Source of the DNA: Azospirillaceae bacterium
GTDB taxonomy: Bacteria; Pseudomonadota; Alphaproteobacteria; Azospirillales; Azospirillaceae
Length of the DNA stretch: 64,000 nt
NCBI GenBank assembly: GCA_028283825.1
Contig: JAPWJW010000005.1
Location: 1-64,000 of the forward strand
Direction of reading: 5' to 3'
This document shows, one piece after another, positions 29,383-38,647 of the stretch. The notes beneath the pieces were generated by a model. That model searched no databases and had not been told where the DNA came from. It was given only the letters and a program-made list of their open reading frames with translations. Numbering within the stretch: position 1 is the first letter of the stretch; the number at the start of each line of letters is the position of its first letter. Position numbers and translations under genes: made by a program.

Positions 29383-29602
29383 GGGTAGTTCCCCGTTTTT
29401 GGGCGGCCGGTGGCGAACACGGGCACCTTGCGGGGCGCCGATTGTGTCGCAGCCTTAACTGTTGCCCGATACGGGGTTGTATTGGAACCATCACGCGGTA
29501 TGGGTTCGGGCACCCCGAGGGTTAGTTCCAAAAGTGGAAGTGACAGACATTGGGACGTAACCACTTGGAATGAAAGGGTTTATGATCTCATTTGGCCCGG
29601 TC

Positions 29603-29655
29603 CGTTGCGCCCGCCGCAACGACACCGGGAAGGGTGTTGTCTCCCATTCCCGGTG
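29603..29655 (-). terminator. Two hairpins downstream of cyoD
   Basis: A 9-bp stem (CACCGGGAA 29623-29631 with TTCCCGGTG 29647-29655) and a 7-bp stem (CGTTGCG 29603-29609 with CGCAACG 29615-29621) lie within 65 bp after the cyoD stop on the minus strand. There is no T tract, so the terminator call is tentative. The remainder of 29383-29602 shows no gene. Confidence 0.4.
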
Positions 29656-29666
29656 CGCATGGCCCG

Positions 29667-30032
29667 TCAGTCCTTCGACAGGGCGCGTTCCACCGACATC
29701 TGGGTCGGCATCATGTTGAGGTTGGCGTTGTGCATCACCCACAGCGACCCGATGACGATGGTGGCGATCAGCAGCACCGTCAGGGCGCCGATGACGGTGT
29801 AGTTGCGCTGTTCCGGCGCCAGGCCCAGGTGCAGGAACACCACCAGCTGCAACAGCAGCTGCACCACCGCCAGGCCGGCGATGGTGCCCATGATCTTCTC
29901 CGGCGGCAGCACGCCGCCCATGACCGCGCCGAACGACAGGCCTGTCAGGACCAGGCAGGCGATGAAACCCACCAGATAGGATTTGAAGGTGCCGTGCGCG
30001 GCGCTTGGTTTCGCGTGAACGGTCGCGGACAT
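29667..30032 (-). CDS. cyoD: Cytochrome bo3 ubiquinol oxidase subunit IV
   Basis: This 121-residue protein has three membrane helices (YLVGFIACLVLTGLSFGAVM; LAVVQLLLQLVVFLHLGL; TVLLIATIVIGSLWVMHNAN), the usual size and shape of CyoD. It assists assembly of the copper site in subunit I. ATG 30032 overlaps the cyoC stop as TGATG. It is last in the cyoABCD cluster; no cyoE haem O synthase follows here. Confidence 0.93.
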   Translation of the reverse strand: MSATVHAKPSAAHGTFKSYLVGFIACLVLTGLSFGAVMGGVLPPEKIMGTIAGLAVVQLLLQLVVFLHLGLAPEQRNYTVIGALTVLLIATIVIGSLWVMHNANLNMMPTQMSVERALSKD

Positions 30033-30652
30033 CACAGAACCCCCCGCAGGTAGACGAAGGTGAAGACGCAAATCCAGATCAGGTCCAGGAAATGCCAGAA
30101 CAGGCTGAGGCAGGACAGGCGGCGGCGCACGATGCCGTCCAGCCCGAACCGGGCGGTCTGGTGCATCATCACCGCCAGCCACACCAGGCCGGCGGTGACG
30201 TGCAGGCCGTGGGTGCCCACCAGGGTGAAATAGGCGGACAGGAAGGCGCTGCGGCCCGGCCCGGCGTTCTCCGCGATCAGGTGCGCGAACTCATGCACCT
30301 CCATGGCGATGAAGCCGGCGCCGACCAGGAAGGTCACGGCCAGCCAGGCGATGACCTGGTGCCGCCGGCCGGCATGCATGTTCAGCATGCCTAAGCCGAA
30401 GGTGAAGCTGCTGACCAGCAGCAGCACCGTCTCCCCGGCGACATAGGGCAGGTCGAACAACTGCTTGCCCGTGGGGGCGTCGGCCACGTTGCCGGCCAGG
30501 ACGCCGAAGGTGGCGAACAGGCAGGCGAAGATGAGGCAGTCGCTCATCAGGTACAGCCAGAAGCCCAGCACCGTCTTGGTGCCGTCATCATGGCCGTGAT
30601 CGGCATGTGCCGCCGCCTCAAGGGCGGTTTGGGGGGCGAGGGCGGTGCTCAT
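30032..30652 (-). CDS. cyoC: Cytochrome bo3 ubiquinol oxidase subunit III
   Basis: This 206-residue protein has five membrane segments, typical of CyoC: FWLYLMSDCLIFACLFATF, ETVLLLVSSFTFGLGMLNMH, FTLVGTHGLHVTAGLVWL and a C-terminal FWHFLDLIWICVFTFVYLRG. It forms part of the quinol oxidase core but carries no redox centre. It sits three bases after cyoB, with its stop overlapping cyoD. Confidence 0.94.
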   Translation of the reverse strand: MSTALAPQTALEAAAHADHGHDDGTKTVLGFWLYLMSDCLIFACLFATFGVLAGNVADAPTGKQLFDLPYVAGETVLLLVSSFTFGLGMLNMHAGRRHQVIAWLAVTFLVGAGFIAMEVHEFAHLIAENAGPGRSAFLSAYFTLVGTHGLHVTAGLVWLAVMMHQTARFGLDGIVRRRLSCLSLFWHFLDLIWICVFTFVYLRGVL

Positions 30653-30655
30653 GGC

Positions 30656-32632
30656 TCAACCCACTTTCTGCAATTGCGCGAAGCGCGCGTTTTCGATGCG
30701 GGCGACCTCGGCCGCCGGGACGTAGTAGTCGACGTCGCGGTCATAGCTGCGCTGGATGAAGGTCGCGACCAGGCCGGCGAAGCCGAACAGGGCGATGCCC
30801 CACATGTGCCAGATCAGGGCGAAGCACATCACCAGGCCGAAGGCGGCGATGACGGCGCCGGCGGCGGTGTTGCGCGGCATGTGGATGTCCTCATACCCGG
30901 CCGCCTGCACATAGGCGTGCCCCGTCTCCTTGTCCGCCCAGTGCTGTTCCAGCGAGGTGATGTGGGGCACGTGGGCGAAGTTGTAGAAGGGGGCGGGCGA
31001 GGCGGTGGACCATTCCAGGCTGCGCGCGTTCCACGGGTCGCCCGTCAGGTCGCGGTTCTTCTCCCGGTCGCGGATGCTGACCACCAGCTGGACCACCAGG
31101 GCCAGGATGCCGGCGCCGATGATGCAGGCGCCCACCAGGGCCACCACCAGGTAGGGATGCCAGCCGGGCACGTCGTAATGGTTCATGCGCCGCGTCATGC
31201 CCTTGAAGCCCAGGATGTACAGCGGCGTGAACGCCAGCCAGTAGCCCACCAGCCAGCACCAGAACGACACCTTGCCCCAGAACTCATCCAGCGTGAAACC
31301 GAAGGCCTTGGGGAACCAGAAGGTCATGCCGGCCAGGCAGCCGAACACCACGCCGCCGATGATGACGTTGTGGAAATGGGCCACCAGGAACAGGCTGTTG
31401 TGCAGCACGAAATCCGCGCCCGGCACCGCCAGCAGCACGCCGGTCATGCCACCGCCGGCGAAGGTGACCATGAAGCCGATGGTCCAAAGCGTGGCGGAAT
31501 GGAAGCGGATGCGCCCCCGGTACATGGTGAACAGCCAGTTGAACAGCTTCACGCCGGTGGGGATGGAGATGATGGACGTCATGATGCCGAAGAAGGCGTT
31601 GACGTTGGCGCCCGACCCCATGGTGAAGAAATGGTGCAGCCAGACGAAGAAGGACAGGATGCCGATCGAGGCGGTGGCGTAGACCATCGAGGTGTAGCCG
31701 AACAGCGGCTTGCGCGAGAACGCGGCGATGATTTCGGAATAGGCGCCGAAGGCCGGCAGGATCAGGATGTATACCTCCGGATGGCCCCACACCCAGATGA
31801 GGTTGATGTACATCATCGCGTTGCCGCCCAGCTCATTCGTGAAGAAATGCATGCCGAGGTAGCGGTCGGTCGTCAGCAGGGCCAGGGTGGCGGTCAGCAC
31901 GGGGAAGACGGCCACGATCAGGATGTTGGTGATCAGCGAGGTCCAGACGAAGACGGGCATCTTCATCAGGTTCATGCCCGGCGCCCGCATCTTCAGGATG
32001 GTGACGATGAAGTTCACGCCGGCCAGGGTGGTGCCCACGCCTGAGATTTGCAGCGACCAGATGTAGTAATCGACCCCCACCGTGGGGCTGTAGCCCAGTT
32101 CCGACAGGGGCGGATAGGCCACCCAGCCGGTGGCGGCGAAGTCGCCCACGAACATGGACATCATCACCAGCACCGCACCCGCCACCGACAGCCAGAAGCC
32201 CAGCGAGTTGACGAAGGGGAAGGCCACGTCGCGGGCACCCAGTTGCAGGGGCACCACCACGTTCATCAGGCCCAGGATGAAGGGCGTGGCCACGAAGAAG
32301 ATCATGATCACGCCGTGGGCGGTGAAGATCTGGTCGTAATGGTGTGGCGGCAGGTAGCCCGCCGCGTCGTTGCTGGCCAGCGCCTGCTGCACCCGCATCA
32401 TGATGGCGTCGGCGAAGCCGCGCAGCAGCATGACCAGGCCCAGGATGAAGTACATGACGCCGATCTTCTTGTGATCGACGCTGGTGATCCATTCGGACCA
32501 CAGGTACCGCCACTTGCCGAAATAGGTGATCAGGCCCAGCAGGGCCAGGCCGCCCAGCGCCACCATGGCGCCGGTGCCCATGATGATGGGCTCATCCCAG
32601 GGGATGGCCTGTAGGGTCAGTTTTCCGAACAT
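30656..32632 (-). CDS. cyoB: Cytochrome bo3 ubiquinol oxidase subunit I
   Basis: This 658-residue haem-copper oxidase catalytic subunit reduces oxygen to water and pumps protons. [12 protein letters not shown] begins at residue 282, placing His 284, Glu 286 and Tyr 288 exactly as in E. coli. LHHFFTMG supplies two CuB histidines, and [10 protein letters not shown] the haem ligands. ATG 32632 overlaps the cyoA stop (TGATG) and gives a length close to the E. coli 663; an upstream extension is unlikely. Electrons come from ubiquinol. Confidence 0.96.
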   Translation of the reverse strand: MFGKLTLQAIPWDEPIIMGTGAMVALGGLALLGLITYFGKWRYLWSEWITSVDHKKIGVMYFILGLVMLLRGFADAIMMRVQQALASNDAAGYLPPHHYDQIFTAHGVIMIFFVATPFILGLMNVVVPLQLGARDVAFPFVNSLGFWLSVAGAVLVMMSMFVGDFAATGWVAYPPLSELGYSPTVGVDYYIWSLQISGVGTTLAGVNFIVTILKMRAPGMNLMKMPVFVWTSLITNILIVAVFPVLTATLALLTTDRYLGMHFFTNELGGNAMMYINLIWVWGHPEVYILILPAFGAYSEIIAAFSRKPLFGYTSMVYATASIGILSFFVWLHHFFTMGSGANVNAFFGIMTSIISIPTGVKLFNWLFTMYRGRIRFHSATLWTIGFMVTFAGGGMTGVLLAVPGADFVLHNSLFLVAHFHNVIIGGVVFGCLAGMTFWFPKAFGFTLDEFWGKVSFWCWLVGYWLAFTPLYILGFKGMTRRMNHYDVPGWHPYLVVALVGACIIGAGILALVVQLVVSIRDREKNRDLTGDPWNARSLEWSTASPAPFYNFAHVPHITSLEQHWADKETGHAYVQAAGYEDIHMPRNTAAGAVIAAFGLVMCFALIWHMWGIALFGFAGLVATFIQRSYDRDVDYYVPAAEVARIENARFAQLQKVG

Positions 32633-33624
32633 CAGCGGACACTCCGCGTGCTGCCGGCCCGGGGTGCGGTGCACAGGGCCAGCTGGTCGTTGAAGGCCAG
32701 GCCCGGGGCCATGGCGGGCATGAACTGGTGGACGATGTCGCCGAACAGGCCGGCATCGACGGCGTGGTACAGGGTCACCGCATGCTTGATGCTGGGCTTG
32801 GCCAGCGCATCATAGGCCGCACCGTCCAGCACGGCGGGGGCGGCCTTGACCTCCGCCACCCAGGCGTCGAAGGACGCGCGGTCCACCGCGACGGTGTCGA
32901 AATGCATGTCGGAGAAACCTTCGCCGCTGTAGGCGGACGACCGGCCGGCATAGGTGCCGGGGGTGTTGGCGATCAGGTGCAACTGCGTCTGCATCCCGGC
33001 CATGGCGTAGATCTGGCTGCCCAGTTCCGGGATGAAGAAGGAATTCATCATCGACTGGGCGGTCAGCTTGAAGGCGATGGGCGTGTCCACCGGGATTTCC
33101 AGGCGGTTGACGGTGGCGATGCCGTAGTCGGGATAGATGAACAGCCACTTCCAGTTCAGGGCCACCACCTCCACGTTCACCGGCTGGGCCTTGGCCTCCA
33201 GCGGGCGGTAGGGGTCCAGCTCATGCGTCGTGCGCCAGATCAGCACGGCCAGGAACAGGATGATGACGCAGGGGATGGACCACACCACCACCTCGATGGC
33301 GTTGGAATGGGCCCATTTGGGCGCGTAGGTGGCCCGGGTGTTGCCCTCGCGGTAGCGCCAGGCGAACACCAGGGTCAGCACCATCACCGGGATGACGACC
33401 AGCAGCATCAGGCCCAGGGCCAGCAGGATCAGGGTGCGTTCCTGGTCGCCGATGGCGCCCTTGGGGTTCAGCAGTTCCAGGTCGCCGCAGCCGGACAGCG
33501 CCAGCAGGGCCAGCGGGCTCAGCAGGCGGCTGGCCGGTCCTGACCGGGCGTGCCGATCGCCGTCGCCGCCCGTGGGCGCGGCCGTCGCGATGGGGTTCAT
33601 GAACGGGATCACTATCTTCTCCAT
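32632..33624 (-). CDS. cyoA: Cytochrome bo3 ubiquinol oxidase subunit II
   Basis: This lipoprotein subunit of up to 330 residues has a lipobox LSGC with Cys 46, two membrane helices and a periplasmic cupredoxin domain lacking the CuA ligands, as expected for quinol oxidases ([41 protein letters not shown]). ATG 33624 leaves a long pre-lipobox stretch; ATG 33600 is an alternative giving Cys 38. It is the first gene of cyoABCD. A TGTATGGA motif overlaps the start codon, and related motifs lie upstream. Confidence 0.94.
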   Translation of the reverse strand: MEKIVIPFMNPIATAAPTGGDGDRHARSGPASRLLSPLALLALSGCGDLELLNPKGAIGDQERTLILLALGLMLLVVIPVMVLTLVFAWRYREGNTRATYAPKWAHSNAIEVVVWSIPCVIILFLAVLIWRTTHELDPYRPLEAKAQPVNVEVVALNWKWLFIYPDYGIATVNRLEIPVDTPIAFKLTAQSMMNSFFIPELGSQIYAMAGMQTQLHLIANTPGTYAGRSSAYSGEGFSDMHFDTVAVDRASFDAWVAEVKAAPAVLDGAAYDALAKPSIKHAVTLYHAVDAGLFGDIVHQFMPAMAPGLAFNDQLALCTAPRAGSTRSVR

Positions 33625-33929
33625 ACAAGGCGGCGGTGTGCGGATTGTATGGATAATCCGCCTGCCAATATCGGTGTTTGTATGTATGGATATGTGCCAT
33701 CAATGCGCCGGCGGATGACGTGCGGAAAATGATGGGCTGCCTTGATCGTTGGCGGGGCGACAGATCGCCGGCCGGACTGGTATGTGTCCAGACCGTCCGA
33801 ATCCCGGCGTTCGGCGGGCTTTGCGTGGGGGCTGCATTTCCCGCTATCGCCGCCAGGCCCAGCCTATAAACTCGCCGGTGGCGCACGTGCGTCGAGGGAC
33901 GGCGCGATCATGAGCGCAGTGTATGGATA
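33618..33929. promoter_or_regulatory. Repeated TGTATGGATA motifs and a 22-bp inverted repeat, cyoA-mocR gap
   Basis: The 10-mer TGTATGGATA occurs at 33646-33655, 33683-33692 and 33920-33929, and TGTATGGA occurs inverted over the cyoA start (33618-33627 region). The first copy sits inside an inverted repeat, GCGGATT (33640-33646) and AATCCGC (33655-33661). MocR-type regulators often bind direct repeats in divergent promoters, so control of cyo and of mocR itself is a reasonable inference. The 330-bp gap shows no gene. Confidence 0.55.
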
Positions 33930-33954
33930 TTGATGTGATGGCCGGACGGAAAAA

Positions 33955-35364
33955 ATGATCGCCGCGCACTGGAAACCCGTCGTCAGCAAGGCCGCCGGCC
34001 CCGTCTACCTGGCCATCGCCGACGCCATCGCCGCCGACGTCGCCGCCGGCCGTTTGGCGCCGGGCACGCGGCTGCCGCCCCAGCGCACCCTGGCCGACCA
34101 GTTGGGCATCGACTTCACCACCGTCAGCCGCGCCTATGCCGAGGCCCGCCGGCGCGGGCTGGTGGAGGGCAAGGTGGGGCAGGGCACCTATATCCGGGCC
34201 GTCGCGGCGGCGGCACTGGCGCCCGCCGCCAGATCCACCCTCGCGGCCGGTAATGGCGGCATGGTGGACATGAGCATGAACCTGCCGCCCCGGTTCACCG
34301 ACGCGGCCCTGGCGGCGGAGCTTTGGTCCACCGTTTCGGCACTGGAAACGGGCGGCGGGCTGGACCTGCTGATGCGTTACCAGGAACCGGGCGGCAGCGT
34401 GCGCGACCGCGCCGCCGGCGTGGCCTGGCTGTCGGGCCGGCTGCCGGGCGCCACGGTGGAGCGCACGCTGGTCTGCCCGGGCGCGCAAGGGGCGCTGCTG
34501 GCGACCCTGGGCGTCCTGGCGGCGCCGGGTGACACTGTGCTGGTGGAACCCTTGAGTTACCCGGGGTTGCTGTCGCTGGCGGCACACCTGCGCCTGCGCT
34601 GCCTGGCGGTGCCGTCGGATGCGGCCGGCCCCTTGCCCGACGCCTTCCGCGCCATGTGCGGGACGCACACCCCGCGCGTTTTCTATACCAACCCCACCCT
34701 TCAGAACCCGACCAGCCTGACCATCCCACTGGCCCGGCGCCAGGCGCTGGCCGATATCGCCCGTGCCCAGGGCGTGATGATCGTGGAGGATGACGCCTAC
34801 GGCGCCCTGCCGCGCCAGCCGGTGCCGCCGTTCGCCGCATTGGCGCCCGACATCGTCTATCACATCGCCGGCCTGGCCAAGTGCCTGGCCCCGGCCCTGC
34901 GCATCGCCTATCTGGTGGCGCCGGACACGCGGGCCGCCGCGCGGCTGGCCGGGTCCTTGCGCGCCACCGCCGCCATGGCCTCACCCTTGACGGCGGCGCT
35001 GGCCACCCGCTGGATCGAGGACGGCACCGCCCACAGGGTGCTGGACGCCATCCGGGACGAGGCGCGGGCGCGCCAGCACCTCGCGGCGGGCATCCTGCCG
35101 CCGGACGCGGTGACGGCCGATCCGGAAGGCTTTCACCTGTGGCTGCGCCTGTCGCTCCCCTGGACGCGGGGTGAATTCGCCGCCCGCCTGCGCACCGTCG
35201 GCATCGGTGTGGTGGCCAGCGACGCCTTCGCCCAGGCCAATCCGCCGGAGGCCGTGCGCCTGGGCCTGGGTGCCCCCGCCAGCCGCGACGATCTGGTGCT
35301 GGGCCTGCGCATCGTCGCCGACCTGCTGGACCAGCCACCGGCCCTGTCCTCGCTGGTGGTGTGA
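33955..35364 (+). CDS. MocR/PdxR-type PLP-dependent transcriptional regulator
   Basis: This 469-residue fusion has an N-terminal GntR winged helix (residues about 15-80: YLAIADAIAADVAAGRLAPGTRLPPQRTLADQLGI) and a fold-type I aminotransferase domain. That domain has NPTLQNPTS, VEDDAYG and the PLP lysine at about 309 (IAGLAKCLAPALRIAYLV). Such proteins sense PLP or amino compounds. It is divergent from cyoA with shared repeat motifs between them. The usual partner genes (pdxST, gabT) are absent, so the effector is unknown. Confidence 0.92.
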   Translation: MIAAHWKPVVSKAAGPVYLAIADAIAADVAAGRLAPGTRLPPQRTLADQLGIDFTTVSRAYAEARRRGLVEGKVGQGTYIRAVAAAALAPAARSTLAAGNGGMVDMSMNLPPRFTDAALAAELWSTVSALETGGGLDLLMRYQEPGGSVRDRAAGVAWLSGRLPGATVERTLVCPGAQGALLATLGVLAAPGDTVLVEPLSYPGLLSLAAHLRLRCLAVPSDAAGPLPDAFRAMCGTHTPRVFYTNPTLQNPTSLTIPLARRQALADIARAQGVMIVEDDAYGALPRQPVPPFAALAPDIVYHIAGLAKCLAPALRIAYLVAPDTRAAARLAGSLRATAAMASPLTAALATRWIEDGTAHRVLDAIRDEARARQHLAAGILPPDAVTADPEGFHLWLRLSLPWTRGEFAARLRTVGIGVVASDAFAQANPPEAVRLGLGAPASRDDLVLGLRIVADLLDQPPALSSLVV

Positions 35365-35368
35365 GGCT

Positions 35369-36124
35369 TCAGATCACCTGTCCACCCGACACCTCGATGC
35401 GCTGGGCGTTGATCCAGCGGTTGTCGTCCGACAACAGGCTGGCAATCATCGGGCCGATGTCGTCGGGTGTGCCGACGCGGCCCAGGGCCGTCATGTCGGC
35501 GAACACCTTGTTCAGGTCCGGCATGTCGCGCACCGCCCCGCCCAGGAAATCGGTCTCGATGGCGCCGGGCGCCACCGTGTTGACGGCGATGCCCCGGCCG
35601 CCCAGTTCCTTGGCCAAGTAGACGCTCAGGGTTTCCACCGCCCCCTTGGCGGCGGCATAGGCGGCGAAGCCGGGGTAGGACACGCGGGTCAGGCCGGTGG
35701 ACAGGTTGACGATGCGCCCGCCGTCGGCGATCAGCGGCAGCAGCGCCTGGGTCAGGAAAAACACGCCCTTGAAGTGGACGTCGACCAAACGGTCGAACTG
35801 GGCCTCCGTCGTGTCGGCGATCAGGGCCATGTCGCCGTGGCCGGCGTTGTTGACCAGGTGGTCGAAGGTCGCGCGGTTCCAGGTCTGGCGCAGGGTGGCA
35901 CGCACCTGGTCCACGAAGGCGGGGAAGGTGGCGATGGTGCCGGCGTCCAGCTTCAGGGCCACGGCCTTGCGGCCCATCGCCCGGATCTCCGCGACCACGG
36001 CCTGCGCATCCTCCGCCCGGCTTTGATAGGTCACGATGACGTCGCCGCCCTTGGCCGCGATGTTCAGCGCGGTGTTGCGGCCAAGCCCACGGCTGGAACC
36101 GGTGACGATGGTGATCTTGCTCAT
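35369..36124 (-). CDS. Short-chain dehydrogenase/reductase
   Basis: This classical SDR of about 251 residues has the cofactor motif TGSSRGLG (8-15), NNAG (LVNNAGHGD), the catalytic Ser in VNLSTGLTR and the YxxxK in AAYAAAKGAVETLS. The C-terminal segment RIEVSGGQVI is typical of 3-oxoacyl-ACP reductase-like members. ATG 36124 (MSKITIVTG) is preferred; the longer frame to 36163 adds a non-conserved extension. It is downstream of an AraC regulator on the same strand, a common pairing. The substrate is unknown. Confidence 0.88.
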   Translation of the reverse strand: MSKITIVTGSSRGLGRNTALNIAAKGGDVIVTYQSRAEDAQAVVAEIRAMGRKAVALKLDAGTIATFPAFVDQVRATLRQTWNRATFDHLVNNAGHGDMALIADTTEAQFDRLVDVHFKGVFFLTQALLPLIADGGRIVNLSTGLTRVSYPGFAAYAAAKGAVETLSVYLAKELGGRGIAVNTVAPGAIETDFLGGAVRDMPDLNKVFADMTALGRVGTPDDIGPMIASLLSDDNRWINAQRIEVSGGQVI

Positions 36125-36226
36125 GGGGTCTATGCTCCGCCCGTGTTGCGATGCCGCAACCATCGGGCCGGCGGCCCCGGCATTGTTGCCGGAAGCTCGA
36201 CGTTTCTTGCTTGATAATCTTTTCCG

Positions 36227-36330
36227 CTCTCAGGCGCCGGGCGCCGGCATCCGCCGGCTTGGCTTTCCTCGTTTTGCAGTCCGCCTTCGGCTCCCCACAA
36301 AACTCCGGCGGACGCGGTCGCGTCCTAGGG
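36227..36330. repeat. Intergenic repeat element, second copy
   Basis: This begins CTCAGGCGCCGGGCGCCGG, contains a CCGCCGGCTTGG core and CAGTCCGCCTTCGGCTCCC, and ends near GGTCGCGTCCTAG. It lacks the CAGCGGCATGAG hairpin seen in the 25-kb and 47-kb copies. It lies between the SDR and AraC genes, so it would be transcribed with an AraC-SDR transcript. Confidence 0.7.
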
Positions 36331-36348
36331 GCGTTTGCGCTGTGGCCG

Positions 36349-37230
36349 TCAGGCGGCTTCGCGGGCGGCCCTGACGTCGCGGGCGGGGGACAGGCCGAAT
36401 AGGCGGCCGTATTCGCGGGTGAAGTGCGGCACGCTCTCATACCCCACGGCGAAGGCGGCGTTGGCCGGGCTTTCCCCCGCCAGCATCAGGCGCCGCGCCT
36501 CGATCAGCCGCAGGCGCTTCTGGAATTGCAGGGGCGAGAGCGAGGTGACGGCGCGGAAATGCTGGTGGAAGGAGGACGGGCTCATCCCCGCCACGGCGGC
36601 CAGGCGCTCGATGGGCAGGACTTGCGCGAACTCCGCCCGCAGCACGGCGACGGCGCGGGCCACCCGCTGCACATGGCCGTCGGGCGGCCCCAGGCGGCGG
36701 ATGGCGGGCCCGTGCCGGCCGGCCAGCAGCCAGTAGTGCATCTCCCGCACCATCTGGGCCTGCAGCACCGGCACCGACGCCGGGCGGTCCAGCAACCGCA
36801 GCAGGCGCAGGGCGGCCCCCGCCACCTCCCCATCTGTCGGTTCCACCCGCACGGGCGCCGTGTCGCTCTCGTCCGCCGCCGCCTTCATCTCCACCGCCAG
36901 CGCCGCGATCAGCGGCAAATCCAGGTCCAGCACCAGCGACAGGTAGGGCGCGCCCAGGCTGGCGCGGGTGACCTGGCTGACGGTGGGCACGTCGGCGGTG
37001 ATCAGCAGGCTGTCGCCGCCGCTGAAGGTATAGGCCTGGTCGCCCATGGTGACATGCTTGGTTCCCTGCACCACCAGGCAGGCCAGCGGGCGGGAGATGG
37101 CGTACTGAAGCGCGCTGGGCGCCGTCGCCCGGATCAGGGTCAGGCCGGGGATGGGCGTGCGCGCGACGCCGCCGACATCGGCATGGGCGTCGGCATAGCG
37201 GGAAACGGCGGAAAGCAGCGTGTCGGCCAT
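36349..37230 (-). CDS. AraC-family transcriptional regulator
   Basis: This 293-residue protein has an AraC_N-type sensor domain (RATAPSALQYAISRPLACLVVQGTKHVTMGDQAYTF, split over residues about 34-70). Its C-terminal pair of helix-turn-helix motifs spans about 195-290 (LPIERLAAVAGMSPSSFHQHF; PANAAFAVGYESVPHFTREYGRLFG). Relatives commonly sit beside an oxidoreductase gene and respond to small organic compounds. Here an SDR lies downstream on the same strand. Confidence 0.9.
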   Translation of the reverse strand: MADTLLSAVSRYADAHADVGGVARTPIPGLTLIRATAPSALQYAISRPLACLVVQGTKHVTMGDQAYTFSGGDSLLITADVPTVSQVTRASLGAPYLSLVLDLDLPLIAALAVEMKAAADESDTAPVRVEPTDGEVAGAALRLLRLLDRPASVPVLQAQMVREMHYWLLAGRHGPAIRRLGPPDGHVQRVARAVAVLRAEFAQVLPIERLAAVAGMSPSSFHQHFRAVTSLSPLQFQKRLRLIEARRLMLAGESPANAAFAVGYESVPHFTREYGRLFGLSPARDVRAAREAA

Positions 37231-37255
37231 GCCCGATCCTAGCGGTGGGCGGGCG

Positions 37256-38164
37256 TCAGGGCAACGCGCGCCACCCCTGCCAGGCGATGTAGAGCCCGAC
37301 CAGGATGATCAGCCCGCCGGAGAAATAGGGCGCCCGGCGCGCCAGCACGCCAAAGGCGTGGGAGAAGCGGCGCGACGCGTGGCGCATGCCCAAGGCCGCC
37401 GCCACGCCCACCGTCACCATGGTCAGCGCCAGGCCGATGCTGAAGCATAGCACCAGTGCCACGCCCAGGGTCACCTGCTTCAGCTGCAAACACAGCACCA
37501 GCACGGTGATGGCGGCGGGGCAGGGGATCAGGCCGCCGGTCAGGCCGAACAGCACGATCTGCCCCGTGGTCACCGACCGGTTGGCGAAGCGCCGCCGGAT
37601 GTCGGCGGCGTGCTGCAGTTCATGGGCGTCCTGATAGCCGGCGGCCTCCAGCACCACGCCGGCCCGGTCGCCGTGGTGGTCATGGTGATGATGCCCATGA
37701 TCGTGGTCGCCATGATGGTCATGCCCGTGCCCATGATGATCATGATCATGCCCGTGGTGGTGCCCATGGTCATGCCGATGATCATGATGATGGTCGTGAT
37801 CATGCTCATGCTCTTCCAACTGCGCCTGGCGGGTACGCCACAGCATCCACAGGGCCACGGCGATGACGATGGCGCCGGACGCCAGCTGGAAATAGGGCTC
37901 CGTCGTTTCCGCGTTCCAGGTGCCGCCGAAATGCAGGCCGGCCAATGCCACCAGCCACACCACCAGGGTATGGGACAGGGTGGCCGACAGGCCCAGCAGC
38001 ACGGCTTGGCCCACCGTGCCGCGGATGGCGATGATGAAGGCGGCCATCATGGTTTTGGAATGCCCGGGCTCCAGCCCATGCAGGGCGCCCAACAGGATGG
38101 CACTGGGGATGAACAGCCAGGCATTGCCGGCCCCCTGCTGCAGCAGGTCGGAAAGCGGGGTCAT
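37256..38164 (-). CDS. rcnA: Nickel/cobalt efflux protein RcnA
   Basis: This 302-residue inner-membrane exporter has the family signature HGLEPGHSK (29-37) and a second conserved block LTGGLIPCPAAITVLVLC. A cytoplasmic loop (about 119-164) is almost pure His, Asp and Gly. The His loop and membrane layout match RcnA, which exports Ni(II) and Co(II). A C-tract/G-tract inverted repeat of RcnR/CsoR operator type lies 36 bp upstream, but no rcnR gene is present in the window. Confidence 0.92.
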   Translation of the reverse strand: MTPLSDLLQQGAGNAWLFIPSAILLGALHGLEPGHSKTMMAAFIIAIRGTVGQAVLLGLSATLSHTLVVWLVALAGLHFGGTWNAETTEPYFQLASGAIVIAVALWMLWRTRQAQLEEHEHDHDHHHDHRHDHGHHHGHDHDHHGHGHDHHGDHDHGHHHHDHHGDRAGVVLEAAGYQDAHELQHAADIRRRFANRSVTTGQIVLFGLTGGLIPCPAAITVLVLCLQLKQVTLGVALVLCFSIGLALTMVTVGVAAALGMRHASRRFSHAFGVLARRAPYFSGGLIILVGLYIAWQGWRALP

Positions 38165-38199
38165 TGAGGCTCACAGGCTTTGATCGTTGGCCGGTATCC

Positions 38200-38218
38200 T
38201 ATCCCCCCCGAGGGGATA
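38200..38218. promoter_or_regulatory. RcnR/CsoR-type operator candidate upstream of rcnA
   Basis: TATCCCC (38200-38206) and GGGGATA (38212-38218) are exact reverse complements around CCCGA, giving a run of seven C then four G flanked by AT-rich ends. This is the form expected for metal-sensing RcnR/CsoR/FrmR repressors. Confidence 0.65.
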
Positions 38219-38483
38219 TGCGCAAGCCACAGTCCGATGCCGGCGGGCGAGGGGGCTTGACCCCCGCCCGTGATCGGCGCAGAAAGTGAATGCGTCAGGG
38301 TTTCACACCCCGGATGTGGGCTTTATGTGGGCGCCCTTTGGGGCATGCTTCGGCGCATGGCCGCCCCGCATCCCGGCGTTCTGGTGCCGGCGGTTCCCGG
38401 AAACCGTGGCTTTCAGCCGTTCCGCCCAGTCCGCTTCGCCGCCCCCGCCGATCCATAGCATTGACGAATGAGTAGTGAAATCA

Positions 38484-38494
38484 ATTCGATTTGA
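38484..38494 (+). promoter_or_regulatory. ATTCGATT-type motif upstream of the TonB receptor
   Basis: ATTCGATTTGA matches 10 of 11 bases of the motif found at 46057-46068 and, inverted, at 48353-48364. It lies about 155 bp before the TonB receptor start. I infer a site for the LysR regulator at 45082. The rest of 38219-38647 shows no gene. Confidence 0.45.
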
Positions 38495-38647
38495 CGCTAC
38501 CGTCTGCGTAATTGATTTTTTCCACACAAATGGCGCGTTGAACGAATGCCGCATCAAACGGTTTAACGCGACTTCTACTGGCAAAACGGGTGGTGATGGT
38601 CGCCGGCCCCGGGACAGCCGAACCAAGTACGCGAAGTGGGGAAAATC

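Noticed and set aside
37570-37809. Met/Ile/Thr-rich ORF antisense or out of frame to rcnA
   Set aside because: It is the alternative-frame reading of the His-rich loop codons (CAT/GAC repeats).
37670-37810. CAT/ATG-rich tract as a microsatellite or CRISPR-like repeat
   Set aside because: It encodes the His/Asp loop of RcnA; the units are irregular and lack spacers.
38270-38475. Three overlapping ORFs of about 61 codons upstream of the TonB receptor
   Set aside because: Several frames are open together in a GC-rich stretch, with no ribosome sites and no homology that I recognise.
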